Part shown: one piece after another, positions 54,660-63,669 of the stretch
Layout: each line of letters opens with the position of its first letter
How positions within the stretch are numbered: position 1 is the stretch's first letter
Assembly (NCBI GenBank): GCA_937883755.1
Contig: CAKZYA010000038.1
Location: 1-64,000, forward strand
DNA from: an uncultured Flammeovirgaceae bacterium
GTDB taxonomy: Bacteria; Bacteroidota; Bacteroidia; Cytophagales; Cyclobacteriaceae
Direction of reading: 5' to 3'
DNA length: 64,000 nt
Made by a program: the position numbers and the translations under genes
The notes under the pieces: generated by a model
Told to the model about the DNA's origin: nothing
Database searches by the model: none
Seen by the model: the letters and a program-made list of their open reading frames with translations, nothing else

Positions 54660-55853
54660 TTAAGTTCGTTTTCTACGCTTTAGCTCTCGGGTTACTAGGG
54701 TGAGTTCACGGCTGCTTTGGCCGCGGACGGAGGTGTTCTCTTCGGCACGGCGGAAAAGGTAAGGCATTACGGCTTCCAAGGGACCATAAGGTAAGTATTT
54801 GGCTACATTGAAACCGTCTCGTGATAGATTAAACGATATATTGTCACTCATGCCATAGAGCTGGGCGAAGTATACGCGAGGATCATTAGGCTTCATGGAG
54901 TGCTTCTCCATTAGCATAGCGAGATAATAATTACTGTACTCATTATGCGAGCCCGAACAAAGCGAGATGCGTTGCTTATGGTTAAGGCAATACAGCACTG
55001 CCCGATTGTAATCTTCATCAGTGGCCTCCTTGTTCTGCTGAATAGGGTCGTGGTAACCGAGTTCTTCCGCCCGCTCTCGCTCCTTTTCCATGTAGGCACC
55101 CCGCACCAGTTTTACTCCCAGAAAATACTGATGGGTCACTGCCCGTCGGTAGGCTGCTTTTAGATTGTCCAGCATCTTGTGGCGGTACATCTGGTAGGTA
55201 TTGTACACAATCACCTTTTCCTGGTTGAAGCGTTGCATCATCTCATCGGCTAGATCATCAATCACCTCTTGTATCCATGACTCCTCACCGTCGATAAAGA
55301 TACCTACATCAGCTTGGTGAGAAGCTTCGCAGAGACGTTCTAAACGAGCTTTCCCCCGATTGAAGGCTGCTTCCTGCTCGGCAGATAGTGCTTTTCCGGC
55401 CTGTGCCTTCTCCATTAACTCAAACTGCATAATCCCCGTCATCTTGAAGGCACAAAAAGGCATATCGGGATTGTTTTTAGCGGCTTCAATTACCCGTAGT
55501 AGTTCGGCGGTAGTGTGTTCAAAACCTTCCTCGTTTTTGGTCACTTCTACTGAGTAGTCTAAAATAGTCTTCACGTTGTGCGAAGCCAGCATTTGAATAG
55601 TCTCATTCGAGTCTGCAATTGTTTCTCCGCCGCAGAATTGCTGAAATAAGGTATGTTTTAGTACACTATGGATAGGGAGTTTTAATTTCAAAGCGATTTT
55701 TACCAACTTTGTGCCCACGTTGGTCAGGAAGGGGTTGCCTACGGCCTTAAACAGCCAGTATGTTTTCCGCAAGTCTTGGTCAGATTTGTACGAAAAGGCA
55801 ATTGCAGTATTATCAAATGAAACCGGAGTAGCTTCGGTGAAAACGTAATCCAT
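54660..55853 (-). CDS. Proline dehydrogenase
   Basis: A 397-residue FAD-dependent proline dehydrogenase (ProDH domain, TIM-barrel) oxidising proline to pyrroline-5-carboxylate. Signatures: the VKLVRGAYMEKERERAEE segment and YLPYGPLEAVMPYLFRRAEE near the C-terminus. It is a stand-alone ProDH, not a PutA fusion; the pyrroline-5-carboxylate dehydrogenase is not in the window. Electrons go to quinones. Confidence 0.93.
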   Translation of the reverse strand: MDYVFTEATPVSFDNTAIAFSYKSDQDLRKTYWLFKAVGNPFLTNVGTKLVKIALKLKLPIHSVLKHTLFQQFCGGETIADSNETIQMLASHNVKTILDYSVEVTKNEEGFEHTTAELLRVIEAAKNNPDMPFCAFKMTGIMQFELMEKAQAGKALSAEQEAAFNRGKARLERLCEASHQADVGIFIDGEESWIQEVIDDLADEMMQRFNQEKVIVYNTYQMYRHKMLDNLKAAYRRAVTHQYFLGVKLVRGAYMEKERERAEELGYHDPIQQNKEATDEDYNRAVLYCLNHKQRISLCSGSHNEYSNYYLAMLMEKHSMKPNDPRVYFAQLYGMSDNISFNLSRDGFNVAKYLPYGPLEAVMPYLFRRAEENTSVRGQSSRELTLVTRELKRRKRT

Positions 55854-55934
55854 AACGTATTAATGTAACTAGGTGCAAGCTAATTATCCGCACCATATAA
55901 ACTATTTTAGTAAGCATATTTGTTTTCAAGCCTT

Positions 55935-57053
55935 ATGAAACTTACCGAATTACAGCAGTGGGGTGTTGGCAAAACCGACCCGCTTATTATCGCCGGGCCG
56001 TGTAGTGCCGAAACGGAAGAACAGCTTTACGATACCGTAAAAGCAGTTAAGGAGCAAGGGGTAACCCTAATGCGAGCCGGAGTGTGGAAGCCCCGTACCC
56101 GTCCTAATACTTTTGAAGGAATTGGACAAGAAGCCTTGCAGTGGATTCAGGATATTAAGAAAGACTTGGGGGTGCAGTTTTCTACCGAGGTGGCTAATGC
56201 TATGCACGTAGAAGAAGCCTTGCACTATGGTATAGATGTACTGTGGGTAGGCGCACGCAGCACCGTAAGCCCGTTTATTGTACAGGAGATTGCTGATGCA
56301 CTACGTGGTTGCGATGTGCCCGTGCTAGTAAAAAATCCCATCAACCCTGATTTGGCATTGTGGATGGGTGCGTTAGAGCGGCTTAACCAAGCCGGAGTTA
56401 CTAAGCTAGGAGCCATTCACCGGGGCTTCTCTACTTATCAGAAAACCCGATTCCGTAATGTACCCATGTGGCAGTTACCGATTGAGATGAAGCGGCAGCT
56501 ACCGGATTTGCCGATGGTTTGCGACCCTAGCCATATTATGGGCAAGCGGGAAGATATTGCCGAGGCTTGCCAGATTGCGATGGATTTGAACTTTGAAGGA
56601 CTGATTATTGAAACCCACCGCGACCCGGAAAAGGCTTGGAGCGATGCCCGTCAGCAAGTAACCCCTCAGTCGCTGGGTGAGATTATCCGCAATCTGCGAA
56701 TCCGTCAGGCCTCATCTGAAGATATTGAGTACATTACCCACTTGGAAGAGCTACGCACTCAGATTGACCACGCCGATCGGGAGATGATAGAGCTACTGGC
56801 GCAACGCTTAGATTTGGTAGCCCAGATTGGAGTGTGGAAGAAGAAAAATAATGTAGCTGCCTTTCAACTCGACCGTTGGAATCGGGTGTTTGAGTCACGT
56901 AAAGAATGGGCGAAAGACACAAACCTACGCGAGCGGTTTATTATTGATCTATTCAATGTGCTGCATGTAGAATCTATCCGCAAGCAAACCGAAGTAATGG
57001 ATAACCTGCCCGACGAAAGTGAAACCGAATCAGGTCTACGGGTAGAGTCTTAG
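55935..57053 (+). CDS. DAHP synthase-chorismate mutase fusion
   Basis: About 372 residues from the ATG at 55935; a TTG at 55920 is less likely. The N-terminal domain (about 1-262) is a class I-beta 3-deoxy-7-phosphoheptulonate synthase with IAGPCSAE, KPRTRPNTFEG, LVKNPINPD and CDPSHIMGKRE. The C-terminal domain (about 268-355) is an AroQ-type chorismate mutase (LRTQIDHADREMIELLAQR). The fusion starts the shikimate pathway and probably gives feedback control by the mutase domain. It is followed by aroB. Confidence 0.93.
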   Translation: MKLTELQQWGVGKTDPLIIAGPCSAETEEQLYDTVKAVKEQGVTLMRAGVWKPRTRPNTFEGIGQEALQWIQDIKKDLGVQFSTEVANAMHVEEALHYGIDVLWVGARSTVSPFIVQEIADALRGCDVPVLVKNPINPDLALWMGALERLNQAGVTKLGAIHRGFSTYQKTRFRNVPMWQLPIEMKRQLPDLPMVCDPSHIMGKREDIAEACQIAMDLNFEGLIIETHRDPEKAWSDARQQVTPQSLGEIIRNLRIRQASSEDIEYITHLEELRTQIDHADREMIELLAQRLDLVAQIGVWKKKNNVAAFQLDRWNRVFESRKEWAKDTNLRERFIIDLFNVLHVESIRKQTEVMDNLPDESETESGLRVES

Positions 57054-57143
57054 AAGGTGTTCGGGTGCTCAGGCCACCGTGGAATTGGTGTTCAAGCATT
57101 CCTATTAAATTACGACCTGAACACATAAACACACAAATAATTT

Positions 57144-58184
57144 ATGCCCGTTGATAACGTAATCATCACTAAAAACATCGCTGGAACGCTCGCTGACCTG
57201 CTGTCTAAAAGCAGCTTCTCTCAGGTTGCCGTACTGGTTGATGAGAATACTCGACAACATTGTTTACCATTAATTCAGGAAGTGTTACCGCCCGAGTACA
57301 CGCTGGTTGAAATTAAGAGTGGGGAGTTAAATAAAAACTTGGATACCTGCGCGCATATCTGGGCGCAGCTTACTGAGCAGCACTTCGATCGTAAGGCTTT
57401 GTTGATTAACCTTGGAGGTGGTGTAATCGGTGATATGGGGGGCTTTTGCGCGGCTACCTACAAGCGAGGTATCTCATTCGTGAATATTCCCACCACCCTG
57501 TTAGCTCAGGTAGATGCCTCAGTAGGCGGTAAGCTGGGTATTGATTTCCGAGGGTTTAAAAATCATATCGGTCTGTTTCAGGAACCTCAACAAGTGCTGA
57601 TTGATGCGACCTTCTTAAAGACGTTGCCGGAGCAAGAATTGCGATCGGGCTTTGCCGAAGTAATTAAGCACGCGCTTATTCACGATCAAGTATATTGGAA
57701 TGAATTACGTGGTGCGTCGCTAGTGCATCAGCCTTGGACTGAGCATATTCGTCATTCGGTGCAGGTGAAATCTTGGGTAGTAGATCAGGACTTTCGGGAG
57801 GGTGGTCTGCGGAAGATTTTGAATTTTGGGCATACAGTCGGTCACGCGGTAGAAAGCCATTTTCTGGAATCAGAAACTCCGCTGCTGCACGGCGAAGCAA
57901 TCGCCATTGGAATGATTACTGAGGCGCAACTTTCGGTGAAGTACGCTTCGCTTAGTCCGGAAGAGGCCGAAGAGATAGAAGATTTCATACTGGCTATCTT
58001 CGGAAAGGTTAGTATTCCTACGACTTCACTAGAAGAAATTACCCAACTGGCGAAGCAGGATAAAAAGAATCAACAAGGCAACATGCTTTGCACCTTGTTA
58101 GACAAAATTGGTAAAGCTCGCTACGATGTTTCAGTATCGGCCGAAGATATTCTTAGCTCACTACAGTATTATCGAGGTTTATAG
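57144..58184 (+). CDS. aroB: 3-dehydroquinate synthase
   Basis: A 346-residue NAD- and metal-dependent enzyme for the second shikimate step. Visible: the KSGELNKNLDTC segment, the nucleotide-binding GGGVIGDMGGFCAATYKRG, the metal-site region FAEVIKHALIHD and ILNFGHTVGHAVE with metal-binding His. Length is normal. It lies 90 bases after the DAHP synthase fusion on the same strand, so the two likely form an operon. Confidence 0.96.
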   Translation: MPVDNVIITKNIAGTLADLLSKSSFSQVAVLVDENTRQHCLPLIQEVLPPEYTLVEIKSGELNKNLDTCAHIWAQLTEQHFDRKALLINLGGGVIGDMGGFCAATYKRGISFVNIPTTLLAQVDASVGGKLGIDFRGFKNHIGLFQEPQQVLIDATFLKTLPEQELRSGFAEVIKHALIHDQVYWNELRGASLVHQPWTEHIRHSVQVKSWVVDQDFREGGLRKILNFGHTVGHAVESHFLESETPLLHGEAIAIGMITEAQLSVKYASLSPEEAEEIEDFILAIFGKVSIPTTSLEEITQLAKQDKKNQQGNMLCTLLDKIGKARYDVSVSAEDILSSLQYYRGL

Positions 58185-58189
58185 GTTAA

Positions 58190-59548
58190 TTACAACAACT
58201 CATTCGCGAGATTTGCCAGCTCAGAACGCTCACCCCGAACTAAGGTGACATGGGCGTAAAGTGGATGTTGGGCAATGCGGTCAATCAGGTACGAGAGACC
58301 ATTACTTTGAGAGTCGAGGTAAGGGGTATCAATCTGATAGACGTCGCCTGTAAATACAATCTTACAGTTTTCACCCGCCCGGGTAATGATGGTTTTCACT
58401 TCGTGGGGGGTTAGGTTCTGGGCTTCGTCCACGATAAAGAAAATATTAGACAGGCTACGCCCCCGGATATACGCCAGTGGAGTAATCACCAGCTTCTCCT
58501 TGTTCACCATCTCAGTGATGCGGGTGAAATCTTTATCGTTCTCATTAAACTGGTTCTGGATAAATTTCAAATTATCCCACAGCGGTTCCATATATGGGTT
58601 CAACTTCGACTTAATGTCACCGGGTAAATAGCCAATATCTTTGTTACTGAGAGGTACAATTGGTCGAGCCAGATAGATTTGCTTAAACTCCCGACGCTGC
58701 TCCAGAGCACCAGCTAATGCCAGTAGGGTTTTACCAGTCCCCGCCACTCCCTGAACTGTTACTAATCTAACATTAGGATTGGTGATGGCGTGTAAGGCAA
58801 AAGTCTGCTCAGCATTCTTCGGGCGGATTCCGTAAGCAGTGCGCTTTTCTACCTTTTCCATCTTCTCCGTTTCCGGATTATAATAACTCAGAGCCGAGTT
58901 TTTAGAGCTTTTCAGAATATAATACTGATTGGCTTTTACATCTTTTACCCCTCGGATGTCTTCCACTTCACAGAAGCCATCTTTGTACATGTTCGAGATT
59001 TTCTGACTGTTCACCCGCTCTAGCACGGTAGTCCCCTGATCCAGGTCGTCTACGTGCTTCACTTTTCCAGTTTCGTAATCCTGAGCTACTAGATTGAGCG
59101 ACTTGGCTTTCAAGCGAAGGTTAATATCTTTAGTAACCAGAATGATTTTACGGTCGGGGTAAGCATCGCTCAATGTGAGAGCTGCATTCAGAATTTTGTG
59201 GTCAGGCTTGCGTTCATCAAACACTTCTTCCGCGTTGATTTTACTCTCGTTGCTCATCACTACCTTAAAACTGCCTCGGGAACGACCATTCAGCGGAATC
59301 CAATCTTGCAAGGTGTGTTTTTCAGAGAGCGAATCGAGCAAGCGTATGAATTCTCTAGCCTCGAAGTTGCGAGTATCGCTGCCTTTTTTGAACTGATCCA
59401 ATTCTTCTAGTACGGTGATGGGTATGCCGACATCGTGCTCATCAAAATTCATGATAGAATCATGAGAGTACAGAATAACGGAAGTATCCAAAACAAAAAT
59501 TTTCTTTTCCTCAGTGGCGGGGATAGTATTTTTTTTACTTCGTGGCAT
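58190..59548 (-). CDS. PhoH family protein with PIN domain (PhoH2-type)
   Basis: A 452-residue protein. The N-terminal PIN ribonuclease domain (about 15-150) has FVLDTSVILYSHD and ILVTKDINLRLKAKS with the usual acidic residues. The C-terminal PhoH ATPase domain has VQGVAGTGKTLLA (Walker A) and FFIVDEAQNLTPHE (Walker B). PIN-PhoH proteins are predicted RNA helicase-nucleases. It is last in a leftward run with the AlbA_2, MoxR-type and vWA genes, though gaps suggest separate promoters. Confidence 0.93.
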   Translation of the reverse strand: MPRSKKNTIPATEEKKIFVLDTSVILYSHDSIMNFDEHDVGIPITVLEELDQFKKGSDTRNFEAREFIRLLDSLSEKHTLQDWIPLNGRSRGSFKVVMSNESKINAEEVFDERKPDHKILNAALTLSDAYPDRKIILVTKDINLRLKAKSLNLVAQDYETGKVKHVDDLDQGTTVLERVNSQKISNMYKDGFCEVEDIRGVKDVKANQYYILKSSKNSALSYYNPETEKMEKVEKRTAYGIRPKNAEQTFALHAITNPNVRLVTVQGVAGTGKTLLALAGALEQRREFKQIYLARPIVPLSNKDIGYLPGDIKSKLNPYMEPLWDNLKFIQNQFNENDKDFTRITEMVNKEKLVITPLAYIRGRSLSNIFFIVDEAQNLTPHEVKTIITRAGENCKIVFTGDVYQIDTPYLDSQSNGLSYLIDRIAQHPLYAHVTLVRGERSELANLANELL

Positions 59549-59625
59549 AGAAAAAATTTTAACTTACATGGGCACCCACAGGTGGTGATCTTATTCAAAA
59601 GAGGGCAACAAATATAGGGAAATAA

Positions 59626-60336
59626 TCAGGAAAAGTTGCGGATATACACATCTTCCTTTTCCTTAGGAATGATCGTGAGGACGTTGGCTAGCACCAGTCG
59701 TACCAAGGTGCGAGATGCTACCCGGCGGGGTAGTTGAGCAACAGCAGAAAAGTCCTGTAGCGTAATTTTGCGGTGCTGCTCTAAGTACTGCATCAGTAAG
59801 CGTTCTTTGTCGCCGTAGGTAAAGTGAATATCCCGGTTGCGACGACCTTGCTTCATAATCTGCCACATCTCAGTGCTAGCCTGTAGGCTTTGATCTTGGT
59901 AACGAACGTAGGCTGTGCCTTTGCGTTGAGGTTTAGCTGCTTTCTTTTCTGTATTGTTTTGGCTGTCAGAATTACCATTCTCAGCGAACTTCAGGGCACT
60001 GTTTAGTACTATGTGTGGTTTGCGGAGGCTAGCTGGGATGATGTAATTAACTACCGCCCGTTTTTGATTGAGAGGAACTATTTCATAGTGGTAGTTAATG
60101 TGCGGACGGCACCAACGTTGAATCGCCTGCTCCAGGGCAAAGATTTCTTCTTCGGCAAACTTAATTCCCGGAATGCTCCTGTCATCATCCACCCCAATTA
60201 GCAGATTTCCGCCGTGAGTATTAGCAAAAGCCACAATCTCCCGGACGATTTTATCTGGGTGAGCCACTTTTCGCTTGAATTCTACTGTTTCACCTTCGCC
60301 CTGCTCTACTAGCCGGCGGATTTCCTGTAACAACAT
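59626..60336 (-). CDS. AlbA_2 (Schlafen-like ATP-binding) domain protein
   Basis: A 236-residue protein with an AlbA_2 domain (about 10-120: GEGETVEFKRKVAHPDKI, IVAFANTHGGNLLIGVDDD, PHINYHYEIVPL) and a C-terminal winged-helix-like region (LLMQYLEQHRKITLQDFSAV). AlbA_2 proteins are often predicted transcription or RNA-related regulators. The partner or target is unknown. A KKAAKPQRKGTAYVRYQDQ stretch links the two parts. Confidence 0.8.
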   Translation of the reverse strand: MLLQEIRRLVEQGEGETVEFKRKVAHPDKIVREIVAFANTHGGNLLIGVDDDRSIPGIKFAEEEIFALEQAIQRWCRPHINYHYEIVPLNQKRAVVNYIIPASLRKPHIVLNSALKFAENGNSDSQNNTEKKAAKPQRKGTAYVRYQDQSLQASTEMWQIMKQGRRNRDIHFTYGDKERLLMQYLEQHRKITLQDFSAVAQLPRRVASRTLVRLVLANVLTIIPKEKEDVYIRNFS

Positions 60337-60345
60337 CCTTCATCA

Positions 60346-60440
60346 GTTGATAATTGATAAGGGAAAGTTGACGGTTAAAGAAATGTGTAACTTTGTTGGT
60401 ATTAACTATCCATTATCAACTTTCACCTATCAATTGATTA
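60346..60440. repeat. Inverted repeat between AlbA_2 and ATPase genes
   Basis: AATTGATA plus GAAAGTTGA on the left (about 60353-60371) pairs with TCAACTTTC plus TATCAATT on the right (about 60416-60436), with a short mismatch between the words. It sits directly downstream of the ATPase gene on the minus strand and upstream of the AlbA_2 gene. Confidence 0.65.
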
Positions 60441-61949
60441 TTAATCGTCGTCTTCCTCGTCGTAGTCCGACATGGAAAACATACTGCTGAGTAAGTCTTT
60501 GAACTGAGTACCAGAGGTAAGCTGCTTTTTGCTCAACTGGCTGTATTCGGCTAGGCCATGCAAGGCAAACTCCATCATAAATAGTTTCTCAGACTCATTT
60601 AGCCCTTTATGATATTCGTCAACTAGGTTCTCTAGTCCCGGCACGCTTTTTAGCAGTTTTTTATATTCACTATTGCTTAGATCGGTTAGTAGATCCACTT
60701 CGTTGCCCTCGCCAAACCAGTTAACGATTTTCCGGTAGGGGTTGCGCTCCTTTTGCTTACGCTTGTCCTCCGGATTTGGAAAGTATTCTACAAACTGAGT
60801 ACGAATGGCTTTACCCACCAAGTTATGGGCTACAATGCCTGGGCCTTCCTGCTCGCCTTCGTATACCAACTCTACCTTTCCAGTGATAGACGGAATGACA
60901 CCCACAAAATCAGATACGCGAATAAGGGTATTCTTCTCACTATTGATGAGCATTCGGCGTTCAGCGGAGCTTAACAAATTCTCATAAGCAGAAATGGTTA
61001 AACGAGCCGAAACCCCACTTTTCTCATCCACGTATTCGCTATCTCGGGCTTCAAAAGCAATTTGCTCAACCAAGTCTTTGGCTAGTTCGGTGAGCGTAAT
61101 TTTCTGCTGCGGTTCTTTTACGTTGGCTTCCTGATCGGTAATCTTGCGCCCAATGTCAATAGAACGAGGGTAGTGGGTGATGATTTGGCTATCAATCCGA
61201 TCTTTGAGCGGAGTTACGATACTGCCTCGGTTGGTATAGTCTTCAGGATTTGCAGTGAAGACGAACTGAATATCCAACGGCAAACGTACCCGGAATCCAC
61301 GAATCTGAATATCGCCCTCTTGTAAAATATTGAATAAAGCCACCTGAATCCGGGCTTGTAAGTCGGGTAACTCGTTAATCACAAAAATGCCTCGATGCGA
61401 GCGTGGTACTAACCCATAATGAATCACCCGCTCATCAGAGTAAGGTAACTTCAGAGAAGCGGCTTTGATAGGATCAGTGTCTCCGATCAAATCAGCCACC
61501 GAAACATCCGGTGTGGCTAGTTTTTCAGTGTAGCGTTCAGAACGGTGTACCCAATCGATAGGGGTTTTGTCACCATGTTCTTCCACTGTAGCTTTTCCGT
61601 AGTGTGAAAGAGGCTGTAGAGGGTCATCATTCAGTTCAGCATCTTTGATGACTGGAATATATTCATCCAACAGTTCTACCATCATCCTGGCCATTCGGGT
61701 TTTAGCCTGACCGCGTAGCCCAAGAAAAATAATATTGTGCATAGAAAGTAGTGCTCGTTCCGTATCCGGAATTACAGACTCTTCGTAGCCCCAAATGCCT
61801 TCAAAAACGGATTCTTTATTCTGAAGTCGCTGAATGAGATTATCGCGTAACTCTTGCTTTACTGATTTGGGCTGATAACCGCTGGCTTTTAGCTCACCAA
61901 GCGTATGAATTTTAGTCAGCTTATCAGAGGGTATATCTTGGTAGTTCAT
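60441..61949 (-). CDS. MoxR/ChlI-type AAA+ ATPase
   Basis: A 502-residue AAA+ ATPase of the magnesium chelatase/MoxR type. Walker A is atypical, GLRGQAKTR (near residue 78), and Walker B reads IFVINELPDL, so the usual Asp-Glu is Asn-Glu. Sensor I FVFTANPEDYTNRGS and an arginine-containing RIDSQI segment are present. It is followed downstream by genes on the same strand and lies just below the vWA gene, its usual partner. Such pairs are thought to act as chaperones or metal-insertion machines. The C-terminus is acidic (YDEEDDD). Confidence 0.85.
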   Translation of the reverse strand: MNYQDIPSDKLTKIHTLGELKASGYQPKSVKQELRDNLIQRLQNKESVFEGIWGYEESVIPDTERALLSMHNIIFLGLRGQAKTRMARMMVELLDEYIPVIKDAELNDDPLQPLSHYGKATVEEHGDKTPIDWVHRSERYTEKLATPDVSVADLIGDTDPIKAASLKLPYSDERVIHYGLVPRSHRGIFVINELPDLQARIQVALFNILQEGDIQIRGFRVRLPLDIQFVFTANPEDYTNRGSIVTPLKDRIDSQIITHYPRSIDIGRKITDQEANVKEPQQKITLTELAKDLVEQIAFEARDSEYVDEKSGVSARLTISAYENLLSSAERRMLINSEKNTLIRVSDFVGVIPSITGKVELVYEGEQEGPGIVAHNLVGKAIRTQFVEYFPNPEDKRKQKERNPYRKIVNWFGEGNEVDLLTDLSNSEYKKLLKSVPGLENLVDEYHKGLNESEKLFMMEFALHGLAEYSQLSKKQLTSGTQFKDLLSSMFSMSDYDEEDDD

Positions 61950-62067
61950 GAAGTATGGTTGAATTTCTCTATTGTTAAATGACTCAATGAATGAGTAATG
62001 ATTGCGGCCGCCGCCTGGATGACTAAGAAGAAACTAATCATCCATCATTAAACATTAATCATTATTG

Positions 62068-63174
62068 TTATTGTTTGAAGTTTTTCCGACGATTGCGGCG
62101 GTAGTCTTCAAAAATGAGGTGACCTAGCCCTTTCAGGCTGCTGTAGTAGGCATTGCCGTTGTTTACCTGGGTAAACTTCTGAACAAATTGTTTTAGGTAG
62201 GGGTCGGAGGCAATCATAAAAGTGGTAACTGGAATGCCCAGTCGGCGGCATTGTGCTCCCAGGTTTAGGGTTTTATTCAGGATTTTGCTATCCAGTCCAA
62301 AGCTGTTTTTGTAGTACTTGATGCCTTGCTTCAGGCAGGTAGGCTTGCCATCGGTAATCATGAAAATTTGCTTATTGGCGGTTTTCCGGCGACGCAAAAT
62401 ATCCATTGCCAGTTCCAGTCCGGCCACAGTGTTCGTGTGGTAGGGGCCGACTTGCAAATAGGGTAAATCTTTAATTTGAATTTGCCAAGCATCGTTACCA
62501 AAGACGATAATGTCCAGTGTGTCCTTACGATACTTAGTGGTGATCAGCTCGGCTAGAGCCATCGCTACTTTCTTAGCGGGGGTAATTCGATCTTCGCCGT
62601 AGAGAATCATGGAGTGCGAGATGTCAATCATCAGCACGGTGGAGGTCTGGGTTTTGTACTCAGTATCGTTTACCTCCAAGTCGCCTTCCGTGAGCGTAAA
62701 ATCCCCTAGACCATGATTGATCTGAGCATTACGAATAGAATCAGTCATGGCAATTTGCTCCAGCGTATCGCCAAACTGATAGTCGCGACGGTCAGTACTA
62801 GGTTCATCGCCAAATCCGCTATAGGGAGTTTTATGGTCGCCCTTGCCTGATTTTTTGAGCTTACCAAAGATTTCTTCCAGGGCACTGCGCCGGATATTTC
62901 GCTCGGTCTTAGCCGTTACCTCAAATTTTCCTTCCGGGTTTTCATCAGTGATGTAGCCTTTGTCTTTCAAGTCTTGGATGAAATCGCCCATACCGTACTC
63001 GTCATTGGTAATTCCGTACTGGTTGTCCAGGCTGGTCATCCACTGCAAGGTTTCAGAAACATCACCTGAGGTGATGACCATCAGTTCCATGAAAATCTTC
63101 AGCAGCTGGTCAAAAGTACTTTGGCCTTCTTGCTGAGGATCAGGAGTATATTCTGAAAATCGATATCCTATCAT
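62068..63174 (-). CDS. vWA domain protein (partner of the MoxR/ChlI-type ATPase)
   Basis: A 368-residue cytoplasmic protein with a von Willebrand A domain in the C-terminal half (about 185-350). The MIDAS motif reads LMIDISHSMILYG (DxSxS) and the later MITDGKPTC completes the metal site. The N-terminal half is helical. No signal peptide. It is encoded directly upstream of the ATPase gene, the usual MoxR-vWA layout. Confidence 0.9.
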   Translation of the reverse strand: MIGYRFSEYTPDPQQEGQSTFDQLLKIFMELMVITSGDVSETLQWMTSLDNQYGITNDEYGMGDFIQDLKDKGYITDENPEGKFEVTAKTERNIRRSALEEIFGKLKKSGKGDHKTPYSGFGDEPSTDRRDYQFGDTLEQIAMTDSIRNAQINHGLGDFTLTEGDLEVNDTEYKTQTSTVLMIDISHSMILYGEDRITPAKKVAMALAELITTKYRKDTLDIIVFGNDAWQIQIKDLPYLQVGPYHTNTVAGLELAMDILRRRKTANKQIFMITDGKPTCLKQGIKYYKNSFGLDSKILNKTLNLGAQCRRLGIPVTTFMIASDPYLKQFVQKFTQVNNGNAYYSSLKGLGHLIFEDYRRNRRKNFKQ

Positions 63175-63327
63175 AATCTGAAGAACGTGGTTGAGAAGGG
63201 TTTGTTCTAAGCTTTAGTACCACGTAGATACAAAGTTGTTTTGTTTAAAACAACAAAAGCAAATACTTGGTTGGCACTAGATTTGATCTATCTCTGGTAC
63301 AACATTTTTTACCTAACCATTAGTGCC

Positions 63328-63669
63328 ATGAAGTTTCTCTTATTATCACTCACAATGTTTGCAATAGTCTGTTGTACGCCTCGCATATTTTACTCGGGGG
63401 AAACCTACCCACCTTATACACCTCAGGAGATTGAGGTTTACTTTGATGAAAACAAAATCAGTCAGCCCTACGAGATTATTGGAACATTAGCCAATAGTGG
63501 AGGAGCGATAGCTAGTCAAGAAAAAATTCAGCAAGCCATGATTGATCGAGCAAGGGTAGCCGGTGCCGATGCAATTGTCTTTCACGATATAGATGTAGAA
63601 CACTCAGAAGCAACTACTGCATTGATACTGAAGGCCAAAGCCGTTCGTTACCAGTATGAAGATAACTAG
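63328..63669 (+). CDS. Small exported protein, probable lipoprotein
   Basis: About 113 residues from the ATG at 63328 (MKFLLLSLTMFAIVCC). An earlier start at 63241 adds a leader without lipoprotein character. Cys15-Cys16 may form a weak lipobox. The mature part contains IGTLANSGGAIASQEKIQQA and ends KAVRYQYEDN, recalling small periplasmic stress or YajG-like proteins, without a firm family. Its stop overlaps that of the convergent cysteine synthase-like gene. Confidence 0.6.
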   Translation: MKFLLLSLTMFAIVCCTPRIFYSGETYPPYTPQEIEVYFDENKISQPYEIIGTLANSGGAIASQEKIQQAMIDRARVAGADAIVFHDIDVEHSEATTALILKAKAVRYQYEDN

